A DNA stretch of 57,630 nt from Apostichopus californicus (GCA_020650975.1 JAIPMN010001841.1:1-57630); one strand, 5' to 3'. Counted from the stretch's first letter, positions 1 through 12,276 are shown. The notes: generated by a model from the sequence alone, not told the origin. Translations and numbers: made by a program.

Positions 1-778
1 ATTTATATATAAATATATAGATATCTATATATCTACTACCAATGCCATGGCAGCTATAAAACTAGTCTCTCCTATATTACAGTAACATCTGCAGTTAGCC
101 ATCATCTTTCTTGGAAAGTTTGGTTTCTTTTTGTATACTTTTACTTTCTGATGATTTAATTTTAAATGCGCGAATTATTCATCCATTGAGCCATCAAATG
201 AAAGAAGAACATATATATATGCTATGCATTCCCGTGAAATTTTGCACACAATTTCCTACCTGTTTGCTTCAAGCCACTTTTGCTACAAAACATGTCAACT
301 TCAAAATTTGTTGTTATCTTGACAAAATGACATAGAAATTGGATGGAAATTTCAGAATATGTGCTTCTTCTTTCATTAATCAAAAATCAAATTTACCTCT
401 AAGGCAATATTTCTCAAATATTTACAAGTAATACATGCCGAGCACTTTCAGCACTTCACCCTTTCAACTTCACACAAACTTTAAAGACTTATATGAAAGC
501 ATTGCTCTCTCATTCATCAACCATTGTACAAGTTATAACTACCTCTATTGATGTTTAGTAGTTTTTTTTTTAAATTGTTGCCAATTTTTAAGAGCTGTAA
601 GGAAGTTCCAATGCTTTAAAAATGTTGATATCAAACACACAAAAATATCATTCACTTTTTTGTTTTGACAATCTTCAAAATATGAATCAATATTCTTTAC
701 TTTCCATCCACCTGCAACTGATCTTTCCCAATAAAGTAAACAAAAACAAAAATATAACTGCAGCACGCATTACTGTAC

Positions 779-3700
779 CTTGTAGTGTGCGATAAATTAC
801 TGGAGACTTCTCCTGGACGCACGACAGTATTCTCTCCCACAGACGTCGTACGGGAACATAAACATGCACGTACTGCCCCATGTCGCGAAACCACTCCATG
901 AAGTTTACTCTCCATGATGATTGGGATCTCTCCTTCCTGTAAAGAGAAATTTATGTAAAAAGAAGCTAAGTTGTTTAATCCAGTGGTATTTGGTTTGACA
1001 GCCCTCCAGGAAGAATTTATCCAGTATTGCATCACAAAACACTATGCAATAATATACAAATATAATGAATGGTTATGAGTGCAATAGTGCAAATATTTCA
1101 TAAGTTGAAAGATGGAATGCTCCATTCAACGAGGCGCAGCCGAGTTGAATGGAATATTTGCAATATTTGAATGAAATATTTGCAATATTGCACGAATGGA
1201 AACCATTCATTATTTGTTTTATACAACATATTATATTAAGATGGGTAAAATGCACTCATGCAACAGATTGTTTTGAACGGACAGGTTTCTCTGCTCTCTT
1301 ACCATTGAAAAAAGTGCTACCAAAAAAGTACAACCCATGGTTCTATTTCATAGAGTGGAATAGAGCGGATTTTGCATGCAATCAACGAGCAATTGACCAA
1401 TCAAATGACCAGAATACAATTAGGTATTGTATAAAACTGGCTATGCTACTATACAGTAGCTAGATACAAGTATGTATGTGTTAGCAGTTTTTGTACACAG
1501 TAGCCTATATATGTATCTTTTCTTTTTATGTGACAAAACTTTAGAGCCTTAATGTCGGGAGACTGCATTTTGTACTTTTTGGCCTCCCATAGTAGTTGGG
1601 CCTCAAGTCCTCAATTCCTACTGCAAAAACAATTGAACTTTATCTTCTCTTTTATTCTTTTCTCATTACTGTTATTCTTCTGTCTCTTATAATATGAGTA
1701 GATATCTGGATAGGGGATGGTAGAGGGGTGGGAGAGGGTGGTAGGGGGGTGGGAGAGGGTGGTTGGGGGAGGGGAGAGGGTGGTTAGGGGGGAGTGTAAA
1801 TATACTGTTGCGATATGTATGTTTAGTTTAGTAGAAAAAAAGGATCAGGAGGGACACTCGAGTCCCCATCAAGGACCCTATAGGAGAGAGATAAAAAACT
1901 GAAGACACAAACACTCAGACCCCATTACAATGCTAAAAGTGCTTGTCCATTGAAGCATTCTTAACCCCATTCACACTACTTGCAAGTTGCAAGTACAACT
2001 TTCTCAGGCAAACCGTTCCACTCATTCACACCCTAATAGAAAAATAGTTATGCCAAATATTAATGCTACTTTGTGACTTTTGGAGTTTAAGACAATGACC
2101 TCTGGTACAACTACAATTAGCAAACATGACAAAGTCAGTGAAGGATAAATTGTCAAAACCATACACAATCTTGAAAACCTGAATCAAGTCACCATGTAAC
2201 CTCCTAAGCTCCAGTGTGGTGAGATTCAACAGTTGTCACCGCCTATAATAAGGAACACTCTTTAAGGAACTTATCATCATAGTAGCCTCCTCTGGACCTT
2301 TTCGAGTACTTCTTTATCCTTAGCAAAATATGGGTTCCAAGCCTGCACAGCATACTCCCGATTTGGCCTAACCATCTGCTTATCAAGCCTTAGAACTACT
2401 ATGTCCTCTTTCAGAAAACTGAAGTTCCTCTTGATCATACCTAAAACCCTATTACCTCTTTTAGCAGCTTTAAGACAATGTTTAGAAGGTTGCAACAAAA
2501 GACCTCCTGTTACTCCACACCATTAAGATTGTAGGTATACTTTTGGTTACAACTACCAATATGCATCACCTTGCATTTATCAATATTAAAAAGCATTTGC
2601 CACCCCTGAGACCAGGAAAAACCTTATCCAAATCCGTTTGAAATTTCTCAGAATCGCTTTTGGAAGAGACCTCAGAATACAATTTGGTGTCATCAGCAAA
2701 CTTCTTAGCTGTACACAAAATATCTCTGTCAATGTCATTTATATAGGCAACAAACACCAAGGTACCCAAAACAGACCGTTTTGGAACCCCACTACTAACG
2801 TCCTGCCAAGAAGAAGCACAGCCTTTAATTACCACTCTCTGTTTCCTATTACCAAGCCAATTCTCGATCCAAGACAGTAAATTCGCATTGACACACATGC
2901 TTTTCAGCCTATAAAGTAAAAGACGCTGGTGGGGAATTTTATCAAAGGCCTTCTGGAAATCCAGGACCAAAACATCTACAGACTTCTGCCCATTTAGTGA
3001 GCTTGTTACATCTTCCATAAACTCAAGGATATTAGTGAGACAAGACCTTTTTTGACAAAAGCCATGTTGAGACTCTCTGATCAAAGACTGACTGCTGAAG
3101 TAACTGACCATAGACTTTTTAACAATAGACTCTATGATCTATATTAACAACACTAGTGAGACTAACAGGCCTACAATAACAGGGCTTAGACTTATCACCC
3201 TTCTTGGAAATTAGGGTAATATAAGCACATCTCCAGTTCTTAGGAACATAACCATCATTCATAAATTTACTAAAAGCCAATGAGAGTGGAACGCAGAAAT
3301 GGTGTGCAAAAGTCTTCAACAAATACGGATGGATTGCATCAGGTCCAGAAGCTTTACAAACATTTAGTCAAAGCAGCTCCTTAAAGACAATCTCATCCGA
3401 AAATAAGACCAGACCCAGTTTAGGACCCATGTACCCATGATTTCTAACACATGTGAGAAATCATGTTTTCAAGGTTTTCAGGCCTCAACAAATATTTTTA
3501 AAATTACTCGCTATTTGGCGACCGTGAGTAAAAATCTACTCGCCAAATTTCACTTGTCTCAAAACTCCTTAAATAGTTCTATACTTTGCAAATTATGACT
3601 GATAGCCAGTAGGAAAATGCCTTAAGAAATCATTAAGGAGATGTTTTGCCATCTTACAGTAAGTGTATTGGTATTCTGACTGGTATTCTTCACGTTGTTG

Positions 3701-6700
3701 TGTTAACGAACCCTATTCTACCCAACCGTTGCTGGCCTAGACATCATAAAATTGCTCACAGTCCTAGCCAGGTTTGTTCAAGTTGTCCCATATTCATAAA
3801 CATGACGAAAGTCGAATGTTACTTTTAAGGCCTAGCTATGCTGAAACTGGTGGAAGAGACTACAAAAATTGAGATCAACAGCCGATCCAGACAAAAGCTT
3901 GTGAACTAGCTCACTGCCAAACTAAGACCGTTTTACACAATTATTTTGCATTGAGATTGGTCATAGTAAAAAACCTAACTAGACGCTGCCAAGTCACAAC
4001 AAAACTACATCCAACCTGAAACAAATACGATGGAAAACATCCAATAGAACCGTTGTACTACAAAGTACACCTTTCTGCACGCAAAATAAGCCAATGCCAT
4101 GTTTGTGTTTTCAGTTTTAGATTCTACGGATGCCCATAAGCTCATTTCCAATTGCCAATAGCCTCCTATTCGTATGAGGCATAACGCACATGTTATCTGA
4201 TAGGCTGGTCTGTGTTAGATATGGTAGCTTATAAACTGACCTTTGACCTCAATAAAATCTTGTACTGAAACGTGTACCAACTAAATACCAAATATGAGAT
4301 TCGTCCAACCTTCCCTTCTTGAGTAATCGTGTTTACAAGGTTTTCACAATTTGACCTCTAGTGACCCCAAATGGACTTGGACCTCCACCAAAAACAATAG
4401 GGATCTTGAACTTAATGTGGTACTCCTTCACACGAAATGATCCAAGCTTTTCTTCTTGAGATATCGTGTATACAAGGTTTACTCAATTTGTCCCACTGTG
4501 ACCCCAAATGACCTTTGATCTCCAAAAAAAACCTACAGGCTGTTGCTCCTAAATGTGGTCTTCCTACTCACGAAATATGAGATTGGTCCAAGTTTACCTC
4601 CTTAAGATATCATGTTTACAAGGTTTTCACTATTTGGCCCCTGATGACCCCAAATGACCTTTGAACTCCCCACAAAACAATTGGGTTCTTCTACTCAATG
4701 TGGTACTCATATACACCAAATATTTATTAGATTAGTCCATGCTGCCCTTCTTGAGATATCGTGTTTACAAGCGAGGCCTCACACACACATACACTCTCCA
4801 CCTGCATGAATGCATAGGTTACGATTATCATGGAAACCAAACCCAAATCAATATACTTTTGAACCACTTTGGCCGTTTCACGGTAGTTGACAACTGGAAA
4901 GTGAAAACAATAACATTAGGCTTTGTTCATTGTGAGTTCTACGTACATTAGGCTAGCTGGCTAGAAAACGGTTGAGCTTCATAACCGTTCAGTTTGAAAA
5001 TGCGCCAAAGATTTTACAAATGCCAAAGAATGATTAAATCAAAGCGCCAAATACTCCTAAAAATCCCTAAACATGTTTGGCGACAGTCCTCAGTTGTTCT
5101 ACTGCATTGCAGTGATTTGTGATTAGGCAAACATTTTTACGCATATTTTTGCGAAAAACCCAAAGCAACTTTTTAACCCCCCCTGACCGCATGTACCATA
5201 CGTGCTAAAACATGGAGGTAAAAACAGACTCCATGCAGTAACTAAAAGCAAGTCTGATTTCCAGCGACACACGCGACAAAGTCAATGGGCCTTTAGTGTG
5301 TGATTTCTCCCACATGTAGTTAAGTCAATGGAGAAGCGTCATTGACTTACTGTGTATGATCGTTTGAAGCAACGTTCGATCGGAAGTTTTACCTCGCAGA
5401 TGGTAATCATTGAAATTTGAAGCAAACGTTCGGGATTGTTTAATTTTTCATCATAAAATAAAACTGTTAGCAAACTGCTTATCCACTATTCCGACGTCTC
5501 TGTTCCGACAAAAAAGAAAAAATTAGGAGCAATTTTGTTTTATCCAAAAATGTTTTATACCAAGAAAAGTAGTTTTGTGAACCCAATATATTTGTGACCC
5601 AATTTTTTTTGGTACTTAATTTTTTTGGACCAACATGTTTTTTGGATCACATTTTTTGAGACCAAAATTTTTTCACGAACAAAATAAAAAAAATTATGAC
5701 CCAAACAGTGCTTGTGATCCTAAATATTTTGGTACTCAAATTTTTTCGGACCAAATCAATTTTCGAATAAAATGTGTTTAGATTTAGACCAAAATATGTT
5801 GTAAGCATACCATTTTTTTTTTGGGGGGGGGGCTGTGTTTATGGTTTATAGTCTTGTATCATGGTCATTGATTTATGTACCTTTTGATTTTCCTTTATAT
5901 ACCTCCTTTAGTGCAACTTAATATACTGAAACATTTTACTGGCTTTTCTCTTACTGTTTGTATGTACCTTTTGATTTTGATGTTGAATTCTTTTTCGTGC
6001 AAATATACAAAAAAAAATCGCGCCACGCTGCTTGCAGTATTCTTTTTTGGTCCCAAAGTTTGGTCCATAGAATTTTTGTCCACAAATTTGTAGTACAAAC
6101 AAATTTTTAGTCACAAGCACTGTTTGGGTCACAACAAAGTTTGGGTCACATTTTTTTTTTTTTGGGGGGGGGGGGGATTTTGGTCCCAAAAAATTTGGTC
6201 CAGACAAATGTTGTTCACAAAAATATTGGGGTCTGAAAACTTGTTTTCTTGGCACAAACGATTTTTTGGATAAAAAAAATTGTCCCGAATTATTTCATTT
6301 TGTCGGAACATAGAGACGTCGGAACATAGAGACGTCGGAACATTGAGACGTCGAAACATAGAGAGGTCAGAACATAGAGACGTCCGAACATAGAGACGTC
6401 GGTACATAGAGACGTCAGAACATAGAGAGGTCGTAAAATAGAGGCGTCAGAACATAGAGACGTCGGAACATAGAGATGTAACTGTCTGTAAAACAATGTG
6501 TTAACTGTGTTGTGGCGGGATTGCAATATTGCGACTCCTCGTTATAAACGTACAGTGCCCATTGTATCTATTACAGTGTTCTTTACTTGCTCCATTAATC
6601 TTTACTGTGAAACGTTAAGTCGTTCAATTACATCTTTGATTGTATGGCCTAGAAGTTGGTAATCATGCACACTAAATCATACTTTAGACTAGTTCCACGA

Positions 6701-8966
6701 AAATGATGAAATAATCGGTAATCGGCCCGAATGTCACAGGAACTAATCGGTATATCGGTGAAACCGATTTTCATATAATCAGTCGAACACTATTTGATAC
6801 GTGATAGTAACCATGGAATGTAGAAAATAAACTTGAAAATTGAAATATTTCTTGGCAAAATTTGTAAAAGGGGCAAAGGTAGGAATTCACGTGTAATAAA
6901 AAAGTTGGAATGTACAGTAGTTTGAGAACATGTGCATTTCCATATATGTTTATATCAGCATTAGTAAACTAATTACCTTAGCCATTCATGGCAGAAAATT
7001 ATTCAGAGAACACTCTCGCCACTTTTTAGGTCCTTTCTTTGACTTGTAGATCCTGACTTTGGGATGTGATTCCATTTTGATTAACTCTGAACAAAAATGG
7101 TTTAATAACTCACTCTGTATCAAGCCAATATCTCCGGCACAAGACTTTCCAGTTTCCCTCTGTGTAAGCGCAATCTCTGAGCTTTGTACATGTTTGGGAT
7201 ATTCTGAAAAGTGTTATTTGCAACAAAGAAAAGTATTTTTAAACATAAAGGGAAAAAAATGCAGGATCCAAGATACCATGATGGAACATTTCTGGTTTTT
7301 GGTTTCTACATGGTTACTAGCTTAGATTTATAACAGTCTTTTCTGTTCTTCTAGTGCCCATCATATATGTTTCACTTCCAAAGTTTTGTATCACAATATT
7401 CTATTTAACTTGTACAAACTTATGAGAAATAAATTTGAAATTAAATTTTTTTCGGGAAGCTAAGCATCATCCATTTATAACACACACTTTGACGTGACTT
7501 TTGAACTGGTAATTTGTTTTCAAATTTCATAGTGTAATAATTTCTCATAATTCTGCAGATCTAATTCTTTTGCAATTCACATCTACACGACAGTACACAA
7601 CCACATATTTTATTACGATAAAGTTAAACGGATCATGTCCTGTTCATCGCCGGTCAGTATTTTGACTATTGTTTTGTATTTGTGTAGAATTTAAGACAGT
7701 CATTGTTTTGTTCTCAAATTATTTTGAGAACGACACTTCACATACCTAAGCTATTTAAATTTAGAGATTTAATATTATTTATATTATTATTAATCTATGC
7801 CTGCCTTTACCATTGTTAAAGTCAACACCAGCCTATAATTAAATAAAACAGACCAGCAACGAGTGGGATATGGTCCTGATAAACTAGAACGTTATTTAAG
7901 ATGTCAATAATACAAGTTATACAATCTAACAAGGTCTATCCAGGTTCATGGCCAGTTCACCTCTGAAGCAAGGTCCTTGAATATATGTATGAAGGTATAT
8001 ATATGGTAAATTCATGATAGTTATGGACACTCAATTTATAATTAATGGTGATGACAACTTCGCTGAGTTTGCTCAGGGGTTTAGTTTATGTGATTTCACT
8101 GATGGGCCGACCAGATTCCGCCAGAAATAGATAAGTGTTCCCCTTAAAAGGTCGGGAATCAAAATGCTAAAATAGTTTACCTAACTTGGCTCAAAAGTTG
8201 AAATTTACCGTATAATTCTGCTAAATCTGTGGAATAATCAATGGAAGTGTCTTGAAATAAAATACAAGATTTACTGTTTCACCGCACATTTTGGTACTAA
8301 TTTAGAATCCGTACCATTCGACTACCTAACTAGCCCTAATTCCTAACCCCTAACCCTACTTCCTAACCCTAATTCCTAACCCCTAACCATATTCCCTACT
8401 TCCTAACCCTAATTCTATTGAATTGGGAGACAGAAACCAGGCCGGATTATACAGTTGTTATTCTACCGATTCGAAGTAAGCTTTTTCATTCATATGGTAC
8501 GGATTCTAAAGTTAGGCCCACATTTTTGCTGTTTCATTGCAGGCTTGGTTTAATTAATCTACACAAGATGTTTAAAATTTGACTGTGCTTTATACGTGCT
8601 AAGAAAAACGGACACGCACGGTTACTACAGTGGCTAGTATCAGTGCAATTTCACTAGTAAATAAACGGTACGCCAATTTAGGGAACAGTATTATACGAAT
8701 ACGAATTCGAAATTTCGCTAATTAGGTATACGCACAGTGATAACAAGAACTCCACATGAGTCCAGTACTGATTATGCTACAATACAATACTGTATACAGT
8801 AGACTAAGTTAACTATGGCGGAATGGCAACTTAACGTTAGGCCTAAGCACAAGTTAATTAGTATTAAATCTATTTTAACGCACCTTGCAAGAGATTTGTA
8901 GTCTAACAGGCTGAAGATGCTGTCCGCTATTACTTCATCAGGAAGATTGCATAATAGAAATGCCAT
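779..8966 (-). CDS. FBXO3-like F-box gene, exons 1-3 (3' part beyond left edge)
   Basis: Hand-spliced minus-strand exons: 8966-8884 (83 nt, ATG at 8966), 7203-7114 (90 nt) and 936-779 (158 nt). Each has GT/AG borders and the phases run 2, 2, 1. Exon 1 encodes an F-box (NLPDEVIADSIFSLLDYKSL). Exon 2 continues it, with GNWKVLCRRYWL matching the W..C..YW end of FBXO3-type F-boxes. Exon 3 holds the linker (SWRVNFMEWFRDMGQYVHVY). F-box proteins bind Skp1 and present substrates to an SCF ubiquitin ligase. The SUKH and ApaG exons expected next are not in 1-778, so they should lie beyond position 1. Exon sizes and phases match the complete paralogue at 16563-30596; about 22 of 30 residues of exon 2 are identical by eye. 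Introns 1 and 2 are 1.7 and 6.2 kb and full of repeats. Whether this copy is functional cannot be judged from three exons, but all three are open. Confidence 0.85.
1064..1211. mobile_element. Small palindromic MITE-like element
   Basis: The two ends are inverted copies over about 38-40 bases: AATGAATGGTTATGAGTGCA on the left, and the reverse complement of a right arm ending in ACCATTCATT. Both arms contain GCAAATATTTCAT. Almost the whole 148 bp folds back on itself. It lies in intron 2 of the left F-box gene. No coding capacity; superfamily unknown. Confidence 0.6.
1713..1793 (+). repeat. G-rich minisatellite (GGGAGAGGGTGGT-type)
   Basis: Three to four copies of a GGGAGAGGGTGGT-like unit separated by G4-G6 runs. 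The many closely spaced G runs would allow G-quadruplex formation on the plus strand, which is the non-transcribed strand relative to the F-box gene whose intron contains it. Confidence 0.75.
1990..3420 (-). mobile_element. Degenerate non-LTR retrotransposon (CR1/L2/Jockey-type RT) fragment
   Basis: Minus-strand reading frames in 5'-3' order resemble a non-LTR reverse transcriptase. First comes NWRCAYITLISKKGDKSKP with a following RPVSLTSVV block (about 3320-3150). Then GFCQKRSCLTNI, VLVLDFQKAFDKIPHQRLL and the catalytic FADDTKLYSE region (about 3110-2570). Next is the connection region with AVQAWNPYFAKD (about 2500-2280), and finally the C-terminal RRLHGDLIQVFKIVYG (about 2230-2030). The frame is broken between these blocks, so this is a dead, 5'-truncated copy. 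It lies in intron 2 of the left F-box gene, in the gene's orientation. The exact clade is not resolved by eye. Confidence 0.85.
4230..4775 (+). repeat. About four divergent tandem copies of a 137-149 bp repeat
   Basis: The landmark CGTGTTTACAAGGTTTTCAC recurs in variant form at about 4328, 4465, 4611 and 4760 (spacings 137, 146, 149). Each unit also has a TGACCTTTGACCT-like block followed by CCACCAAAAACAATAGG-like sequence. Diverged monomers of the same family occur at about 14830-14950, 19500-19640 and 21390-21650. It is a dispersed repeat with tandem habit and no coding capacity. Confidence 0.75.
5489..6477. mobile_element. Foldback-like element with long imperfect inverted arms
   Basis: The left end TTCCGACGTCTCTGTTCCGA (5489 on) is the inverse of the right end around 6298-6324 (TTTTGTCGGAACATAGAGAC and following). 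The similarity continues inward for 250-300 bp with gaps: CCAAACAGTGCTTGTGA near 5702 is inverted as TCACAAGCACTGTTTGG near 6112. The loop is about 5790-6045. The right end is extended by an array of 16-bp units made from the terminal sequence itself, which is the architecture of foldback (FB)-type elements. No transposase frame is visible. It is in intron 2 of the left F-box gene. Confidence 0.65.
6302..6477 (+). repeat. 16-bp tandem array, 11 units (GTCGGAACATAGAGAC)
   Basis: Eleven copies of GTCGGAACATAGAGAC with scattered substitutions fill 176 bp exactly. The unit equals the terminal repeat of the surrounding foldback-like element, of which only about one and a half copies are present at the left end. 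Confidence 0.9.
8301..8510. mobile_element. MITE-like element with 17-bp perfect TIRs and telomere-like core
   Basis: TTTAGAATCCGTACCAT at 8301-8317 is perfectly inverted at 8494-8510. The similarity continues outward (ACTAA against CCTAAC). The interior, 8330-8415, consists of CTAACCC/CTAATTC words, a degenerate form of the metazoan telomere repeat CCCTAA. The element lies in intron 1 of the left F-box gene. Confidence 0.6.
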
Positions 8967-9690
8967 TGCAACTTTCTGAGACAGATGAAGGATTGAAGTT
9001 ATCAATAACTGATTTTTCGTTTTCAGATACCGTACGGTACGTGTCATCGGTGTTTACATTAAACATTCCATGAATGGATCGGGCATACAGGCTTGTTAGC
9101 CAGTTGAATCCTGTTCAAAAAATTCGCCAGATATATATATATCCAACTTTGCACAATTGGTTAACCTTTAGCTGCAGAGTCGCATAGCAGCATATTTACA
9201 TATTGAGGCGTATACGTTTTGTTATTGACATGGTTTTCACTATTTTCTATCTTTTCTTCATGGGAGTCTTCTGTGTACGCCGATGGTGCTAAAAATGAAG
9301 GTTGCAACACGAGAGGGCGATTAAATCCGGAAGAAGATTCTTCAAAGTATGACCCCTCAAAATTAGCATTTGTCCCTCCTATACTGACTGCCTAGAAGCA
9401 GATCCAAGATAAAAACAAATATATACCTCTATATATATTGGCCCGGGTTCGACTCAATAGGAAAAGAAGTTTGAACTACGTGTCCTTTGATTATATCTTT
9501 GCTGTTCCCATTACCTCAGAAGAGAATTTATGATGCTGCGACTGTTCAAATGATCATGTAGATTTATATTCGGAAAGAAACTTTTACCAAGTTAGTAATT
9601 TTTAGAATTGCATAGTTCAATGGGACAAACTAAAACGAATGACAGCGAATGACCGAATGACAATTGACTTTGTACAGGGTTTATATCATT

Positions 9691-9840
9691 CGCGAATGAC
9701 AGCGAATGACAGCGAATGACAGCGAATGACAGCGAATGACAGCGAAGGACAGCGAAGGACAGCGAAGGACAGCGAAGGACAGCGAAGGACAGCGAAGGAC
9801 AGCGAAGGACAGCGAAGGACAGCGAAGGACAGCGAAGGAC
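9691..9840 (+). repeat. 10-bp tandem array, 15 units (AGCGAATGAC / AGCGAAGGAC)
   Basis: Fifteen 10-bp units. The first five carry GAATGAC and the last ten carry GAAGGAC, with a clean switch at 9741. Isolated copies of the first variant occur just upstream (9641-9662). It sits in the spacer between the left F-box gene's 5' end and the histone H1 gene. Long open frames through it are an artefact of the period. Confidence 0.95.
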
Positions 9841-11550
9841 GGTGGTGAGTGGAGATAGAATGATTTACGGAATGGAGTAAATGCAGTTATTAGTTTTCTG
9901 CGCAAAAATGATTTGAGGAAAATCGCATGTTACGTGCAGGTTGCAGGGTTTTGGTATAATTTAGGGATAGAAACCACAGGGAAAGTTTTTGTGTGAGAAT
10001 GCACTTCAGTGCTGTGCTTTTTACATTTACCTCTGTAGTCCGTAGATTTATATAGAAAAAACGAAACTTTTTTTTCATAGAAATGCCAATATAAGGACTC
10101 TTCCTGAAAGTTTTTAGCCGTTTCAAGATTATAGTATTGTTAGTTTCTAACAATTAATATCGGAAAAATGACGTTAAATTTACTTTTTAAAATCAGACTT
10201 ACAATTTCGCTTACTTATAAGGTGCGTTTTTATCTTGTCCGTACTTTACTAGATCTGTAAGCCATGCACTTCGCGTCCACTCGGTTTGCGTGGCTTTAAT
10301 ATACCCACGAAGTCTGAACTGTGATATCCGGTTGAAGCAAATGTCTGTGCTGTCTTTCACTGTCATTCGTTTTAGTGAACGGAATTTTTTAGTGTGTAAA
10401 ACATATTGTCATTCGTTATGTGTAACGCAATTGTCATTCGTTTTAGTAACACCCAGTTCAATCGTTATGTGGTGACTATATATAGGTTGTGAAGAAGTAC
10501 GTCCCAGAATATTCAGTAATTAACTTGTCCTTATACAGACATTTTACAAGCTTTGATAGGCGCTTGTAATATTCATGGAACGGGAAAAGTATGTTGTGTA
10601 TTGTCTGAGGGAAAGGGAGGGTCGTGGTGGGGGCCGGGGCGGGACTGAACTTAATTATCGGGCAATGTCCAACCGGGCTATTTATCTGGGGGACTTTTCG
10701 ATCAAATGTTCCCTTCCATCCGGCCTCTCCCCCGCCCTCAAGCTCACCCCCCTCATTTCACTCAATCACTACGTCCCCAATGTACGATGGCGGTTTTTTT
10801 TTTGGCAGAAAACTGATAGTAATCTTAAAATCAAAATCAAAAAAGAAAATGTCTGGTAAAACTGTCTCCGCCCGAGGACACTTCAGTAGGCTAGGCATAG
10901 AGCATAATAGCTACCGGAAAATTAGAGACTACGATTCGGAGAGAGGAGACTTAATTTGAACGTGTTTGGTAATTTTAGAGGCCGTATAAGCTGGAGGACG
11001 TGATTAGGCGAAAAGGAGTGGGTTCCGTGATAGTAATCTTAACATTTCACATGCTTTTATACGACCATACATTGTTTGTTTGATTTGTGCAGTACGTCAT
11101 ATACTTTGTAGCCAAACACGGTTACAAATTAACTTGGTTGTTTTAAACAACCGTTATTAAAGTGAGCCCAATTTCATCGCAAATGTACGATATTTTTCAA
11201 AATGTCACGAAACGGGTACGCAATAAATAAATCTCTACTATGTTTAGGGTTAAATAGTTTTCAAATGCTGAAAATATGTAAAGAAATGGTGAATATATGA
11301 ACAAGTTCTGTTGAGTTCTTACTACCACGTAAATATTCGTATAACTTTACGGGAACTTTAAGGGAAATCAGCCATTACATCCATATTATGAAATGGAAAC
11401 TTAAAATATTATCTCTTTTCAATGCAAAAGCAATATCTTTGTCGGGATTTTCGTTAGTTTGTTCAAAATATTTGAAAAAGAAAATTGTAACACTAAAACG
11501 TTACTTGTGAAGTCTGCTTTGTACAAATTGCCACACAATTTTGCTTTTAG
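9841..11550. other. Intergenic spacer upstream of histone H1
   Basis: I see no convincing gene here. A short GC-richer stretch at 10570-10960 gives overlapping open frames of about 100 codons, but with low-complexity P/S/G composition and no recognisable domain. The segment ends in the H1 promoter. Confidence 0.5.
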
Positions 11551-11557
11551 CGTAGGC

Positions 11558-11614
11558 CCAATCACGACACAGTATTTTAGATATTCTCTGTCCCGTCCGT
11601 CAACTCAAATATAT
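11558..11614 (+). promoter_or_regulatory. Putative H1 core promoter: CCAAT box and TATA-like box
   Basis: A CCAAT box (CCCAATCA, CCAAT at 11558-11562) lies about 45 bp before an AAATATAT TATA-like box (11607-11614). That puts the expected start near 11640 and gives a 5' UTR of about 70 nt to the ATG at 11710. CCAAT plus TATA is usual for replication-dependent H1 genes. The classical H1 box (AAACACA) was not found. Confidence 0.5.
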
Positions 11615-11709
11615 CAGGCGCCAGTTACAACTCGAATTTATCTTACTTACAACTTTGCGATCATCTCATTGTAATTGAACAGCACAAGCGTTACTTTTCG
11701 TACTCCATA

Positions 11710-12276
11710 ATGGCAACCGAAACGAAGAAAGCTACCAAGTCTAAGCCTACTGGCCCAACAACCCTTGATCTTGTCGTCAAGGCTGTTACAGCATTGAATG
11801 ATACAAAAGGATCGTCAGGCGTTGCCATCAAGAAGCAAATCAAAGCTTCTGGTGTGGAAAGGAGCTCGGTGTTTGTGAACAAGGCCCTCAGAAGGGGTGT
11901 TGCAACTGGAGTCCTGAAGCAAGTGACAGGTACTGGAGCCAGTGGTACTTTCAAGCTCGACACCGCAAAAGCAAAGAAAGCCGAGCAGGAAAAGGCAAAG
12001 AAACAGAAGGTAGTACAGAGGAAGAAGGACTTGAAAGAAAAGCAAAAGAAGAAAAGGGATGAGACAAAGGCAAAGAAGGATGCCAAAAAGAAGGCTGTTG
12101 CTGCAAAGGGCAAGAAACCTGCTGCAAAGAAAGCAGTGAAGAAGAAGTCAGCAGCCAAGCCCAAGAAGGCCGTAAAGCCAAAGAAGCCAGCTGCTAAGAA
12201 ACCTACCAAAAAAGTGGCACCAAAGAAGAAGGTTGTAAAGAAACCAGCCAAGAAGACAGCACCCAAAAAGAAGTAA
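11710..12276 (+). CDS. Linker histone H1 (188 aa, intronless)
   Basis: The protein has a short polar N-terminus (residues 1-16) and then a winged-helix globular domain at about residues 17-85 (TLDLVVKAVTALNDTKGSSG, then AIKKQIKASG, VFVNKALRRGVATGVLKQV and GASGTFKL). A long lysine/alanine/proline tail follows, with repeated KKPAAKK and AKPKKA motifs. This is the classical tripartite H1 plan and the length is normal. H1 binds the nucleosome dyad and linker DNA and compacts chromatin. The gene has no intron and ends 41 bp before a histone 3' stem-loop, marking it as a replication-dependent (S-phase) H1. It stands alone, with no core histone genes in the window, between two F-box paralogues on the opposite strand. 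The open frame on its complementary strand is a shadow of the biased tail. Confidence 0.97.
   Translation: MATETKKATKSKPTGPTTLDLVVKAVTALNDTKGSSGVAIKKQIKASGVERSSVFVNKALRRGVATGVLKQVTGTGASGTFKLDTAKAKKAEQEKAKKQKVVQRKKDLKEKQKKKRDETKAKKDAKKKAVAAKGKKPAAKKAVKKKSAAKPKKAVKPKKPAAKKPTKKVAPKKKVVKKPAKKTAPKKK

Noticed and set aside
6129-6526. Repetitive open frames (RTSLCSDVSMFR-like)
   Set aside because: Translation of the 16-bp array in the foldback-like element.
8335-8415. True interstitial telomere
   Set aside because: Units are irregular (CTAACCC, CTAATTC, CTACTTC) and enclosed by inverted repeats, so an element core explains it better.
9430-9460. GGGTTCGACTC resembling a tRNA box B
   Set aside because: No box A or acceptor stem at the proper distance on either strand.
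10624-10959. 111-codon open frame in a GC-rich stretch
   Set aside because: Low-complexity Pro/Ser/Gly sequence with no splice or domain support.
11691-12266. Long open frame on the minus strand opposite histone H1
   Set aside because: It is the complement of the Lys/Ala/Pro-biased H1 tail and gives an F/A-rich nonsense protein. The plus frame has the H1 domain and the 3' stem-loop.
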